Source: CAYMJV01 sp964390545 | GTDB taxonomy: Bacteria; Desulfobacterota; BSN033; UBA1163 | Length of the DNA stretch: 45,319 nucleotides | Direction: 5' to 3' | Assembly: GCA_964390545.1 (NCBI GenBank) | Contig: CAYMJV010000017.1 | Location: 1-45,319, forward strand | Shown here: in pieces, positions 7,616-16,555 of the stretch | Position numbering within the stretch: the stretch's first letter is position 1 | How the letters are laid out: every line of letters begins with the position of its first letter | Position numbers and translations under genes: made by a program | Notes under the pieces: model-generated | Databases searched by the model: none | What the model was told of the DNA's origin: nothing | The model's input: the letters and a program-made list of their open reading frames with translations, nothing else

Positions 7616-8287
7616 CCTGTTTCACCCCCCTTCACATTTCGATAAATGATTTAATACAACCAAAAAGAAAAGTTTTAGGAGCACTAGATAGTATGGATCC
7701 TGGATTTTAGCAGGGTAAGCCCCGTATTTTGAGGATCAAAAGTCAGTTATTTGCACTCACAAACTCTTGCCCGATAGATTACTGCCTCAAGAAGTTTTGC
7801 CTCTTACAAATACAAAAACACTCTTGTAGAATATTACAAGGAATAGTTTATGTCAATCTCAGAAATGAAATTGTGAAAATTATGTTTCGATCCGGGAATT
7901 GTCTTAATTAATTTTCTCTAAAACCGAGGAGTGACCGGAACGTGCCCCGTCCCGCTTTGGCGGGATGCGCGGGGTCTAGGGGCACAGTATGAAGTGATAT
8001 TACATTGCCGGGAAGCCCTTCGACATGCTCAGGGCCGAGAGCGCTGTCGAACGGCCCCGGCGTGCCTGTCCCGTCCTGACGGGATGGCCGGGGAGCTTCA
8101 CTTTAAAGAAAATGTATCGATTTCCATCGAAGTCTTGCATTCCGCGCTTGAATTTGGAGATCAAGACTGTGAAGTACTACTCATTTTCCCAAGATCCCAC
8201 CGGTCAAAACGCCAATCTGAAACCTTCATCTGCAAATCTTTGCTCTAAGTTTGCTCCTGATGGTAAAGATTATAGGAAGAAACACAC
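7616..8287. other. Intergenic region, 672 bp
   Basis: The left half (to ~7920) is AT-rich with no supported gene; the 60-codon plus-strand frame at 7729 has no ribosome-binding site or recognisable content. The right half holds dispersed repeat copy A. Frames across the repeat are an artefact of its GC-rich palindromes. Confidence 0.5.
7931..8107. repeat. Dispersed palindromic repeat, copy A
   Basis: The backbone (ACCGGAACGTGCCCCGT... GGGGCACAGTAT... TTGCCGGGAAGCCC... GGAGCTTCAC) recurs at 17016-17143. Nested palindromes replace its hairpin tips: CCCGCTTTGGCGGG, TTCGACA...TGTCGAA and CCCGTCCTGACGGG. Confidence 0.65.
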
Positions 8288-9439
8288 CTAATGAAAGGAT
8301 CCCCCTTTTTTTCTCACGAAAAAATAGAAATAATTAAGATTGATGAGCCCCACAAAAGCTAAACATAGGAACATGATCGGATAGCTCGTCGACTGGATGA
8401 TGATGCCCATGATCACCGGCCCAGTGGTTAATCCCAGATCCGAGATTGCTGTGAACGTTCCCATCGCTGGACCTACAGAAGAACCGACACGATCAAGAGT
8501 AGAGGCGATTAAGGCAGGAGCGAGAAAGGCATTCCCAATCCCCCAGATCGCAGCAACAAGAATAAACATCGGAAGAGTTTTGGAAAAAGTGAGGATGGCC
8601 ATCGAAATGATATAAGTGAAGAGGCAAGGCAGGATCACTTTTTCTCTGCTATAAAGATCTAGGATCTTCCCACCTAGAGCACGACCTAAAATAAGCATAA
8701 TGGCAATAGTGGTAAAGAAAAGCCCGGGATTGGCCACCCCATGATTTATTGCATAAAGAGGGAAAAAGGCAGTTAAAGCTCCCCAGACGAAGAGGGAAAG
8801 GGAATTAATGACAGACGGTGGAAGAGCTTTCCGACTGAGAAGGAAACCGTCATCAATGGAGGAATCCTGCAATGGAACGACCTGCCTCCTTCCCAATCTA
8901 TAAGTAATGAATAGTGAGCAAAACGAAAGACCTGAACAGACTAAGAACAGGAGGGTGAAACTGAAGTGGTTGATGAGGAAGATTCCGACGGAAGGACCTA
9001 AGGCACCGGAGATGCTCATGGCCAGAGCAAAATAACTGAGACTTTGTCCCCGGTGGGTCTCTGGGCTGATATTGGCAATCAATGTAAATGAGGCGGTGTG
9101 GAAGAATGCGAATCCAATTCCCTGAAAGACCCTCACGATCAAAAGAGGCCAGAAAGGCGGAGCTAAAAGATAGGCAAGGGAAGCTAAGGCATAAAGGAGA
9201 GACCCGGTGATCATAAACTTTTTTTCGGGAGTTCTTATAAGCGCTTTTCCAACGAAGGGCCTTAAAACCAATGAGCAGAAGAAAAAGATTCCAATAAGAA
9301 CACCGATCTCCACTTCGTTAGATCCTAATCTCGAAAGATAGATTGGGAGGGTAGGAATTAGGCTTTGAAAAACGAAGCTGAAGGTGAATTGTGCAAAAAA
9401 AACAAGAATAAAGTCACGGGTTAACACCTTCGGTATCAT
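8288..9439 (-). CDS. Major facilitator superfamily transporter
   Basis: 383 residues with about 12 hydrophobic helices, the usual MFS size. The loop after helix 2 (GIFFFCSLVLRPFVGKALIRTPEKK) fits motif A, and the mid-protein FALAMSISGALGPSVG stretch fits the helix-5 motif of drug/metabolite antiporters. Helix 4 has an Arg (LLIVRVFQGIGFAFFHTASF), typical of 12-helix exporters. The substrate cannot be inferred. A 14-bp palindrome lies 48 bp before the start codon and may be an operator. No regulator gene is adjacent. Confidence 0.85.
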   Translation of the reverse strand: MIPKVLTRDFILVFFAQFTFSFVFQSLIPTLPIYLSRLGSNEVEIGVLIGIFFFCSLVLRPFVGKALIRTPEKKFMITGSLLYALASLAYLLAPPFWPLLIVRVFQGIGFAFFHTASFTLIANISPETHRGQSLSYFALAMSISGALGPSVGIFLINHFSFTLLFLVCSGLSFCSLFITYRLGRRQVVPLQDSSIDDGFLLSRKALPPSVINSLSLFVWGALTAFFPLYAINHGVANPGLFFTTIAIMLILGRALGGKILDLYSREKVILPCLFTYIISMAILTFSKTLPMFILVAAIWGIGNAFLAPALIASTLDRVGSSVGPAMGTFTAISDLGLTTGPVIMGIIIQSTSYPIMFLCLAFVGLINLNYFYFFVRKKGGSFH

Positions 9440-9486
9440 TTGTCCCGTCAGATCCTATTTTTGTGTATTGTCATGCTACAGTATTC

Positions 9487-9500
9487 TACTTTATAAAGTA
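9487..9500. promoter_or_regulatory. 14-bp perfect palindrome, possible operator of the MFS gene
   Basis: TACTTTATAAAGTA is perfectly self-complementary and lies 48 bp upstream of the MFS start codon. AT-rich palindromes of this size are common binding sites of MarR/TetR-type regulators. Confidence 0.4.
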
Positions 9501-9681
9501 TTTTTCAACTTATTTTCTTGTTTTATTGATTTCCATTCGAAACCTTAGATCGTGGAATGAGATTGGAGAATCAAGATTTCAAGGATGTATTGCCCAGCAC
9601 AGGATTTGGCTGGTTCTGGGATATGGGATCAGGCTTAAATAAATAAGTACCGACCGAAAGCTATTGAAATTGACATACGAT

Positions 9682-9722
9682 GGGGGCTCGGGGCCACATC
9701 TTCAAAAGTCATTTGTGACAGG
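9682..9722. repeat. Dispersed repeat 'CACATCTTCAAAAGTCATT'
   Basis: GGGCTCGGGGCCACATC-TTCAAAAGTCATT is shared with 16454-16496 and, less exactly, 16987-17023. In the last copy it runs directly into palindromic repeat B, so it may be the left end of that larger element. Confidence 0.5.
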
Positions 9723-9754
9723 CGAAAATCTGACCCCACAACGATTTCTGAAGC

Positions 9755-10345
9755 CTAAGGATTATTGAATTGGCCCACGTCAAACCATTCGGCAAGCATG
9801 GACGCGTGGTCCGGCTCAAGGTGTAGCGAGGAATAAAGAAATACGTTTCCGGCCGAGGTTGTCGTCTGCATGATATCCCTGTATCCCTCCTCCCCGGCCA
9901 TCTGCCGTAAGTAGCCTTGGAGCTCGCCCTGAGTTAGATTGAAGGGAGAATCTCCGAAGAGATCTAAAGAAACGGGACGAGGGTAAACTGCGGAGCTTTC
10001 GCGTACCACTTCAGCGATGAGAAGCAAGAGGTTTGTTTCCTTTTGGAGCAAGATTCTCGTATAAGATTCGGTCATGAATTGTGATGAGTAGAAGCGCGGT
10101 CCTTCTCCTCTGTCAGGAAGCTTTTCGAGATCTTTGTATCGATTCAGGGTTTCCTCAAGGATCTCCTTAAAGAGGTGTTGCGATTCTTCGCTGTCTCCTT
10201 TCAGGATGTCCTGTTTCAGCAGTTCTTGATGAATCTCATTCTCTGAGGCGAGCTGTCCTGCTTGACTTTTCCTCCTGATGCTCTCCGCGATCACGTCAAT
10301 AATCGTTTCTTTTGTCTGAGGACTTATATCGTGGCGATCACTCAT
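9755..10345 (-). CDS. Unknown soluble protein co-transcribed with AOR
   Basis: 196 residues, hydrophilic, mostly helical by eye, with no signal peptide, membrane segment or Cys cluster. The start ATG overlaps the AOR stop codon by one base (TAATG), which implies translational coupling. The C-terminal half has a possible alpha/beta segment (NVFLYSSLHLEPDHASMLAEW). I do not recognise the family. Its tight coupling suggests a chaperone-like or regulatory accessory for the AOR complex, but this is inference from position. Confidence 0.7.
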   Translation of the reverse strand: MSDRHDISPQTKETIIDVIAESIRRKSQAGQLASENEIHQELLKQDILKGDSEESQHLFKEILEETLNRYKDLEKLPDRGEGPRFYSSQFMTESYTRILLQKETNLLLLIAEVVRESSAVYPRPVSLDLFGDSPFNLTQGELQGYLRQMAGEEGYRDIMQTTTSAGNVFLYSSLHLEPDHASMLAEWFDVGQFNNP

Positions 10346-12450
10346 TATCCCAATAGCCCTTTCTTGCCCAATTCCTCTGCAACCTTTGCGAGACCGAGCC
10401 TCCTATAGGTTTCTGCCTTTGGGGCGCCAGTCGTCTTATCCCAACCCATCTCCTCGTAGAACATCCCCATGGCCACTTTCACATCGTCTCGGTCGAGACG
10501 AGTCGTCCCTTTCGTGTAGGCCGGTCTTTTTTCCGGATCATCATAGACCCATTCCGGAACCGTGTCGTGCCGGGTGCTCATCTCCTTGGTTCCCATATCC
10601 CGGATCGTTAGAGCGCGATGGAGAAGGAAGATGCGCTCTCCAACTTGATCCAGCTCCTCCCGGCTTTTTGGATCTCCTGTGGCCAGGCTGTAAAGCATGG
10701 ATTCCATCGAATCATCTCCGTGGTAACCGCGCTCTTTCAGTGGAGAGGCCACCCAGGGGCCCATCCAGTTGCAGAGGGAGAGGGAGTCGTGCAATTCCTT
10801 CCTGATTAGAGACCACTTGGCCATCCGGACTTTTCCGATATTCATCGGCGTGTAAGACCCTAACGCATCGACAGCATCGGGAGTTCCCCATATCTCAGCT
10901 GCGAGCCGCTTCTGAACCTCCAGAGGCAACCCGTTCCGGGTAAAGTTGCAGTGAGAATGGCACTGCGGATCACGATTGTACTGGGTGTTGATGATCACCC
11001 CGCACTGGCCGACCTCCTCACTGGCATGATGTTTTGGGTGGCCCATCTTCCAATAGCTGAGCCGATGATCCTTCTTCCATTCCTCTTCAGAAAGAGACCA
11101 CGCCTCGAGCATGTAACCGGTCCCGAGACCGAGAACCGTACCGAGTTCCCCCTGCTTCAAGGCGATCCTGGGAAGAAGTTCGAAGAGGAAACTGGGATCA
11201 CCCTTCTCATATTTATCCCACGAGCAACTATTGAACTCCTTTTCACCGAGCTTGTTCTTGATAATACCGGTCTCGTAGAGTTTGATGAAGTCGCGTTGCA
11301 GCTGGCTGTAGTTGCACCAGAGGCCATAGTCGTCAGACATGTGCATCCCGACCATGCAGGCTTCCATGCTCGTCATCCCACGAGCGCCGTCCGGGAATTT
11401 CCTGAAAAAGGAACGTCCAAAGTTCAGGCCCCCGCACGTGTTCATCCCCACTTCAGGAATGCCGTATTTCGCTGCGACGGAAGGCACTTTGATCATGGTA
11501 TGACACCGAATGGGACAACCCGTACATCCATTGCCCCTGACCGTATATTTCCAGGCGATATCGCCGAGGTAAAAGGCGGCATTGTTCGTTCGATAGGCAA
11601 TGGTGTTTAGGTCGTGAGGATCGCAGATCCCTGTATCGATCGCAGGTTCAGAAGCTCCCCACTTGTTGCCCCGGGATCCCTTCCAGCGAGAACCAGGGCT
11701 ATAGTATTCTGCCCAGGGTTGCGGAGAGCTGGGAACGACGTGCTGGTTGTTAGCCCCGAGCAGGGAGAGGTGCAGTTTGACCAATTTCTCCCACTCCTCT
11801 TTCTTCCCGGCAATCTTCACACTGCCGGTCCCATGGACTGCGATCGCCTTCAAATTCTTTGATCCCATCACCGCCCCAACACCGCCTGCAGAATGAGAAT
11901 AGGCATTCATCACCACGGACATGGGAATCAGATTCTCCCCGGCCTGCCCAATCGCTGCAACACAGACCTCAGGCCCGAACTGTTGGGAAAGCTCGACCGT
12001 CGTCCGCCGAATCCCTTGCCCCCGGAGATGACGGGCATCCTTAATCTCCACCTTTTTATCCATGATCGAGACATAGACCGGACGATCGGCTTTCCCCTCG
12101 ATAATGATTCCATCGTACCCGGCATATTTCAGCTCCGCCGCAAACTGGCCCCCCATATGGCCGGACGCCACAAGAGGCTTGGGCCAACAGGTCGGCCATA
12201 ACGTCGTAATCGCTGTACGACCATTGCAGGGCGCTCCCGTCCCGGCCAAAGGCCCTGTTCCAAAGACAATCTTATTGGCGGGATCAAGAGGTTTCGTTCC
12301 CGGGGCCACCTCTTCCCAAAGCACCTCGTATCCTAGACCTGTCCCTCCAAGGACGTCTTTATATTCTTCAACCGTATCCACAGTTGAGATGCGACCGGTG
12401 GATAGATCGATTCGCAAAACTTTGCCAGCCCACCCTCCGTGTTTCGCCAT
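10345..12450 (-). CDS. Aldehyde:ferredoxin oxidoreductase family tungsto/molybdoenzyme
   Basis: 701 residues from the ATG at 12450, which lies 10 nt after GGAG; the ATG at 12459 is only 1 nt from it. The three-domain AOR fold is evident: N-terminal GKVLRIDLSTGRIS and GGTGLGYEVLWEEV, then NGRTAITTLWP and HMGGQFAAELKYAGYDGIII (bis-pyranopterin binding), a central GNGCTGCPIRC (CxxCxxxC) and a later single Cys in LSLCNWMG, which together ligate one [4Fe-4S] cluster. The family oxidises aldehydes or related substrates with ferredoxin-type acceptors. It follows the ferredoxin gene directly, which resembles YdhV/YdhY-type pairs. The substrate is unknown. A MOT1-type transporter at 32985 could supply the metal. 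Confidence 0.9.
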   Translation of the reverse strand: MAKHGGWAGKVLRIDLSTGRISTVDTVEEYKDVLGGTGLGYEVLWEEVAPGTKPLDPANKIVFGTGPLAGTGAPCNGRTAITTLWPTCWPKPLVASGHMGGQFAAELKYAGYDGIIIEGKADRPVYVSIMDKKVEIKDARHLRGQGIRRTTVELSQQFGPEVCVAAIGQAGENLIPMSVVMNAYSHSAGGVGAVMGSKNLKAIAVHGTGSVKIAGKKEEWEKLVKLHLSLLGANNQHVVPSSPQPWAEYYSPGSRWKGSRGNKWGASEPAIDTGICDPHDLNTIAYRTNNAAFYLGDIAWKYTVRGNGCTGCPIRCHTMIKVPSVAAKYGIPEVGMNTCGGLNFGRSFFRKFPDGARGMTSMEACMVGMHMSDDYGLWCNYSQLQRDFIKLYETGIIKNKLGEKEFNSCSWDKYEKGDPSFLFELLPRIALKQGELGTVLGLGTGYMLEAWSLSEEEWKKDHRLSYWKMGHPKHHASEEVGQCGVIINTQYNRDPQCHSHCNFTRNGLPLEVQKRLAAEIWGTPDAVDALGSYTPMNIGKVRMAKWSLIRKELHDSLSLCNWMGPWVASPLKERGYHGDDSMESMLYSLATGDPKSREELDQVGERIFLLHRALTIRDMGTKEMSTRHDTVPEWVYDDPEKRPAYTKGTTRLDRDDVKVAMGMFYEEMGWDKTTGAPKAETYRRLGLAKVAEELGKKGLLG

Positions 12451-12467
12451 GTTCCACATTCTCCTTT

Positions 12468-13205
12468 CTACTTCTTATGGCAATCGATGCAGGCTGCAGC
12501 CTTTCCAGGCGGCAGGACAGTGGTTGGTGCAGCGCGGGGTGGTGCCGTCTCGGTGAGATCCCGCCAGGATGCGTAGGTTAGAGCAGATGCGGGGCAAGCC
12601 TCCACGCATTTTGGCTTCCCGTCGCAAAGGAAACACTTCGTCGCCTTGTTCTTCTCTGAATCGAAAGACAACATCTCCCAGGGACACGCCTTTTGGCACA
12701 TCTTGCAGCCCACGCATTTGTCAGGATCGACAACACGAGCGTTAAGAGGAGGTTTGACGACGATGGCGTCGTTCGGGCAGGCGTTGGCGCAGGGAACAGG
12801 ATGAGGGCATTGCTTGCAGAGGTCCTGCATGATCAATCCGTTCCCCCAGTTCCCAAGGCTGTCCCTTCCTGCGTAAAGCCTCTTCGGGCCAAAGTTGATG
12901 TTTCGGTTCACTTTAATTCTCGAAATGCTTGGTTGGGCCTTGCCATCATTGAACTCCGTGCATGCCAGTTCGCAGCGCCGGCACCCCACACATCTGGTCG
13001 GGTCGGCAAGAACGATCCCTTCGGCCTGCTCCATAATGATGAGAGGTTTCGCACTTCCTTTGGCCAGCGTAGGTCCCAAGGCGGTTATTCCGATGATTGA
13101 AACCCCGCCCAGTTTCAGAAACTGCCTTCGAGAAAGCTCGTCATCAAGGCCAAGAGAACCCAGGACCTTTTCCAACGCCTTCTGCGCCTCTTCGTAATGG
13201 CTCAT
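12468..13205 (-). CDS. Tat-exported four-cluster ferredoxin subunit with C-terminal CxxCH
   Basis: 245 residues from the ATG at 13205; GGAGAGGAGGAG lies upstream, and the longer in-frame extension lacks any initiation signal. A twin-arginine signal (LSRRQFLKLGG) precedes four Cys sets, CVGCRRCELAC, CKQCPHPVPCANAC, CVGCKMCQKAC and CFLCDGKPKCVEAC, the DmsB/HybA/YdhY pattern for four [4Fe-4S] clusters. It probably carries electrons to or from AOR. The last residues are CIDCHKK, a CxxCH motif that could attach a c-type haem after export. That is unusual for this family and may be fortuitous. Confidence 0.88.
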   Translation of the reverse strand: MSHYEEAQKALEKVLGSLGLDDELSRRQFLKLGGVSIIGITALGPTLAKGSAKPLIIMEQAEGIVLADPTRCVGCRRCELACTEFNDGKAQPSISRIKVNRNINFGPKRLYAGRDSLGNWGNGLIMQDLCKQCPHPVPCANACPNDAIVVKPPLNARVVDPDKCVGCKMCQKACPWEMLSFDSEKNKATKCFLCDGKPKCVEACPASALTYASWRDLTETAPPRAAPTTVLPPGKAAACIDCHKK

Positions 13206-13260
13206 GATCAATGCTCCTCCTCTCCTGAGCATGAGTAGATGCTGAATGTGAACCCTAACT

Positions 13261-14133
13261 CTACTTGAGGTATTTATTGAACCACGCCACGCAGCGACCC
13301 CAGGCATCCTTGGCTGCCTCGGCCCGGTAGCTGGGCCGATAGTCCGCGAAGAAGGCGTGCGGGGCTCCGGGGTAGATCACAAACTCTGCTGTCTTGCCAG
13401 CCGCTTTGAGGCTAGCCTCCATCTCCTTGACATCGGCCACAGGAATGCCCAGATCTGCTTCGCCGTAAAGACCGAGCACAGGTGAGTTGATCTGTGCGGA
13501 GATGTCGAGCGGTCCGACAGTGCGGATACCTGGTGTCTTGGCCGGACGGAGCTGGCCGTACCAGGAAACGGCAGCCTTCAATTCGCGAGCGTGGGCAGCG
13601 AATAGCAGGGTGTACATCCCGCCTCGACAGAATCCCGTTACGCCGATCCGATCAGCCCTCGCCATCGGATGCATCTTAGCATAGGCCACAAGAGCGTCCA
13701 GGTCTCCCATGACACGGCCGTCGGGGACCGAGTCAACCACCTTCCTTACAGATGTCATGTCGGGCAGATTCAAAACGCCTCCTTCACGGGCGTAAGGCTC
13801 AAAGGTGATGCTCAGATAGCCTTCCCTGGCAAAGCGCCGGGTAATATCCTTAATGTGCTCGTGCATGCCAAAAACTTCTGGGATTACCAACACGACGGGA
13901 TATTTCTCGGTGGCTGCGGGGTGCGCCTCGTAAATCGGGATCTGAAAGTCTCCGGAGGGCACCTTGCCCTCAGCCGCCTTGAGACCTTCGGTGGAAGTCG
14001 TGATGACCTCTCCTGCCACGGGGTTCGCGGCGATCGCGAAGCCCACGAGGCTGGCGCCTGCAACGCCCATCCGCGCCAGAAACTGCCGTCGGGACATGCC
14101 TTCATATGCATTTGCAATCCAGTCTTCGACCAC
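13261..14133 (-). CDS. Tat-exported dienelactone hydrolase family protein
   Basis: 290 residues, starting at GTG 14133 with AAGGAGG 5 nt upstream. A twin-arginine signal (MSRRQFLARMGVAGASLVGF) is followed by the alpha/beta-hydrolase DLH domain. GFCRGG holds the nucleophile Cys, GEADLGIP the Asp and GAPHAFFADYR the His, with the EVFG Glu near the N-terminus, so the Cys-Asp-His triad is complete. DLHs hydrolyse cyclic esters in aromatic degradation, and exported homologs have broad esterase roles. It is first in the operon with the ferredoxin and AOR (55 bp gap), so its product may feed an aldehyde-oxidising step. That link is inference. Confidence 0.88.
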   Translation of the reverse strand: MVEDWIANAYEGMSRRQFLARMGVAGASLVGFAIAANPVAGEVITTSTEGLKAAEGKVPSGDFQIPIYEAHPAATEKYPVVLVIPEVFGMHEHIKDITRRFAREGYLSITFEPYAREGGVLNLPDMTSVRKVVDSVPDGRVMGDLDALVAYAKMHPMARADRIGVTGFCRGGMYTLLFAAHARELKAAVSWYGQLRPAKTPGIRTVGPLDISAQINSPVLGLYGEADLGIPVADVKEMEASLKAAGKTAEFVIYPGAPHAFFADYRPSYRAEAAKDAWGRCVAWFNKYLK

Positions 14134-14243
14134 AACTACCTCCTTGCTGCGATCTTGGATTAAAAGGATGACGATGGGAATTTGTTTCTTTGAGCAATAA
14201 TTATAACGGTAAAGTGGATTTGAGGAAAGAGATAAAGCGATTC

Positions 14244-14275
14244 AAAATGGGGACAGTCTAAACCCGCCCCATTTT
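14244..14275 (-). terminator. Hairpin with 9-bp stem, possible terminator
   Basis: AAAATGGGG (14244-14252) and CCCCATTTT (14267-14275) are perfect inverted copies with a 14-nt loop. It lies 72 bp after the stop of the DUF4833-like gene. The GGGGACAGTCTAAACC in it also resembles transposon-end debris, so a relic is an alternative. Confidence 0.4.
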
Positions 14276-14346
14276 TTGGAATAACAATTCAGGCGACGAC
14301 CAATGCGGTTGGAGGCATTGAAAGACCCTTCATTCTATCCTGCGGG

Positions 14347-14850
14347 TCATTGATTCAAAATGATCCGTTCTTCTACAGGAAGACCTGTCTCCTTGATTCG
14401 GCCGAAAAGATCAATGTGAAAACCCTGGGGGAATCCCGTCCAGTTTTCTTTGGATTTGACGTACGCTTTTTCAAGGATACTCCTTTTGCCGTTGACAGAG
14501 ATGAGTGCCCTATAAGAGCCCCCGATTTTTTCAATTATAATCTCCCGGTCTTTTAAAGCGACCAAAAAAATTCTGAACTTGTTTTTCTCGAGTTTCTCCT
14601 GAGAATAAATTCCATAAGCATATTTCTGCTGAATCAGCGTCAGTTCCTCCTGCTGGCCATTCTCCAAAACCCAATAAACGATAACAGGACTTGAATCAGG
14701 AAGATTGCTATTCTCCATCAAGCGGACATCAAACTGGACAACGTTCTTATTGATGCTCCTTTCAATACGGAAAAGACGATCAGTTTTATTCCAAGAATCG
14801 GCAAAAGGAGCCTGCGGGAAAAAGCTTACGATTGCGATCAGCAAAACCAT
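14347..14850 (-). CDS. Secreted DUF4833-like protein
   Basis: 167 residues. A hydrophobic N-terminus (VLLIAIVSFFPQAPFADS) looks like a signal peptide but lacks the usual basic start, and the ATG at 14850 has only a weak ribosome-binding site; no better in-frame start exists before a stop. The body (LFRIERSINKNVVQFDVRLM, PVIVYWVLENGQQEELT, YAYGIYSQEK) fits my memory of the DUF4833 domain, a beta-rich exported domain of unknown function. It stands alone. Confidence 0.65.
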   Translation of the reverse strand: MVLLIAIVSFFPQAPFADSWNKTDRLFRIERSINKNVVQFDVRLMENSNLPDSSPVIVYWVLENGQQEELTLIQQKYAYGIYSQEKLEKNKFRIFLVALKDREIIIEKIGGSYRALISVNGKRSILEKAYVKSKENWTGFPQGFHIDLFGRIKETGLPVEERIILNQ

Positions 14851-15269
14851 AGCGAATGATCTGATAGAATCACCCCCATACCGTTAAGATCCAGTTTGTC
14901 TCTTCCCGTGATTTCGTGAGATATGGCATCGGCTTCCCTTCCAATAGATCCCATCCGCATCGGTCACAGAAGGACTGGATGCGGTAAGCCGCGAATTGAG
15001 GCATCCTTGCATTAGCAAGTTTTCTGCCAATTGATTAAAGTATTGAAATTCCTAAGATTCTTGAAATTGTGGATCCCCATTAAGTGACGTTAATCGTCAC
15101 CGTGTGCTAATTGATGACATTTAATAAGGCAATTATGGCTTGTTGATTTTGGAAGAGTTTCTTTAACAATATGTGAAATTCGATGTGAGGGTGTCTGCTG
15201 GAAATATAAGGGAATGAGATTGGTTGGGTAAAAAAAATATGAAGGCCTTCCCCTTTGCAAAGTCTTAAA
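14851..15269. other. Intergenic region, 419 bp
   Basis: No gene is supported. It includes a copy (15174-15226) of the diverged repeat also at 5693-5745, with GTGAGG..GTCTGCTGG..A.AT..GGGA at its core, and short inverted segments near 15085-15100 (ACGTTAATCGTCACC). Confidence 0.45.
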
Positions 15270-16121
15270 TCACAGATTAACCGGCCTATAGTAAAACACT
15301 CGTCTTCTTTCAATAGGGAATTTTAAAGAAATGCGTGTTCGCGATTTCATCTGGTCCCTTTGGAAGTCAATCATCCCTTGATTTCTTCGAATCATTTCTC
15401 TCACCAGCCGCAGTATGAAATGGGAGGTACCATCTCTTTCAATTTTTGGAACCTCCGGAGCGCCCGGCGATTCATTCGACGAGTGGTTGGGGTGTGAAGA
15501 AGAAATCAAGATCTCGCTGTATTTATTTCTTAGTGAGTCAATACTCGACAAATCTTGCTCTTTCTCATTATCAACGAGCTGGGTCACAATTTCGATGCGT
15601 CCGCCGGAGGGAGTTGAGAGGATCGTATATTGAAGCACTAAATTAAGGATAAATCTTAGCTGTTCGTCCTGGAAAAGAGTTTCGGGGAGCTCCTCATTAA
15701 GAGTTTTATTCAGTTCAATTTGTCTTGCATGAAGTTTTTTCTCATTCGATTCCAGGATTTCTTCAAGAATACAATGGATGGTATTTTTCTTTGCGATTGG
15801 CGAGGTCACATTGATATAGCTTGAAAGCATATTCACTATGGAGACGATTTGATCAAAACCTTGGGTCATTGCCATCCAAGAATGTTCTCTATCTTCAATA
15901 GTGTCAGACTTCTCCATCGGGGGAAGACCGATCTTGTAGATTGAGCCTACTGTCTTTTTGATATCTCGTAGCGCTTCCAGAAGAAACAGGGGAGATAAAG
16001 GGATGCTTTTTCCGTCAGAAAGATCCGACTCTTCAAGCTCATGGGCGGATGGGCCGTCTTTCTCGATCTTTGTCAGCCTATCCTCCTCCATTTTTCTCAA
16101 AGCTTCATAGAGCTGGCTCAT
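15270..16121 (-). CDS. Degenerate histidine-kinase-like ATPase protein
   Basis: 283 residues with GGAGG before the ATG. The N-terminus (MSQLYEALRKMEEDRLTKIE) resembles that of secretion/polysaccharide regulators. The middle has a dimerisation-like helix pair but no clear H-box (no H-E-x-R/T). From ~165 on, QDEQLRFILNLVLQYTILST followed by PSGGRIEIV matches the N-box region of GHKL ATPases, with weak G1/F elements and a C-terminal FILRLVREMIRRNQG helix followed by a beta strand. It may be a pseudokinase that binds a partner or regulates phosphotransfer. A response regulator lies 4.3 kb away. Kinase activity is doubtful. Confidence 0.6.
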   Translation of the reverse strand: MSQLYEALRKMEEDRLTKIEKDGPSAHELEESDLSDGKSIPLSPLFLLEALRDIKKTVGSIYKIGLPPMEKSDTIEDREHSWMAMTQGFDQIVSIVNMLSSYINVTSPIAKKNTIHCILEEILESNEKKLHARQIELNKTLNEELPETLFQDEQLRFILNLVLQYTILSTPSGGRIEIVTQLVDNEKEQDLSSIDSLRNKYSEILISSSHPNHSSNESPGAPEVPKIERDGTSHFILRLVREMIRRNQGMIDFQRDQMKSRTRISLKFPIERRRVFYYRPVNL

Positions 16122-16175
16122 GGTCAGGTCCTCCTAATACAAACGCATTAAATTCCATTACAGTCAACGGAATCT

Positions 16176-16244
16176 CCCCTCACCCCATCCCTCTCCCCAG
16201 CGCCTGCCTGCCGGTAGGCAGGGGGAGAGGGGAGGGTGAGGGGG
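16176..16244. repeat. Nested palindromic repeat
   Basis: An outer imperfect stem pairs CCCCTCACCCCATCC-CTCTCCCC with GGGAGAGGGGAGGG-TGAGGGG. Its tip is an inner palindrome, CCTGCC...GGCAGG (16203-16222). A 21-bp stretch starting TGCCTGCCGGTAGGCAGG (16205-16225) is identical to 17110-17130 inside the unrelated repeat B. Confidence 0.6.
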
Positions 16245-16453
16245 CCTCATGTAATCGATTTCAATATCAACTCCATAACAGATGATCAAATTGTATGCCA
16301 AAATGAATGCTTTACATGATTTCCCATGGGTTTACTTGATTTTATCCAATTTGAGTTATGTCATTTTTGCAGCTAAGAATAACTTTTCTCATTTTTCCCC
16401 TGCCGTTTCCTTATTTAGGAAAAGTTTTTCCATCCTCTTTCATTCCTCTCAAT

Positions 16454-16496
16454 GGAGGGCTTGGGCTCACATCTTCAAAAGTCATTCTTGACCGGA
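16454..16496. repeat. Dispersed repeat 'CACATCTTCAAAAGTCATT'
   Basis: Second copy of the element at 9682-9722, ending in GACCGG like the start of palindromic repeats A and B. Confidence 0.5.
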
Positions 16497-16555
16497 AGAT
16501 ACCCCATTCTCATCGGAAATAAGAAGGCCTTCTTATCTCTTTTAGGGTAAGAATT

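Larger units (their letters stand above)
9440..9754. other. Intergenic region, 315 bp
   Basis: It holds the upstream region of the MFS gene with a 14-bp palindrome, a short copy of the 'GGATTTGGCTGGTTCTG' repeat (~9603-9619), a copy of the 'CACATCTTCAAAAGTCATT' repeat (9682-9722) and a TCTGACCCC tag. No gene is supported. Confidence 0.5.

Noticed and set aside
8240..8287. Terminator for the MFS gene
   Set aside because: No stable hairpin plus T-run is visible near the stop.
7729..8291. Plus-strand ORFs in the gap before the MFS gene
   Set aside because: They run across palindromic repeat copy A, have no initiation signals and share no family.
10386..12556. Several plus-strand ORFs over the AOR gene
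   Set aside because: They are antisense to a fully conserved enzyme and carry no domain or initiation signal.
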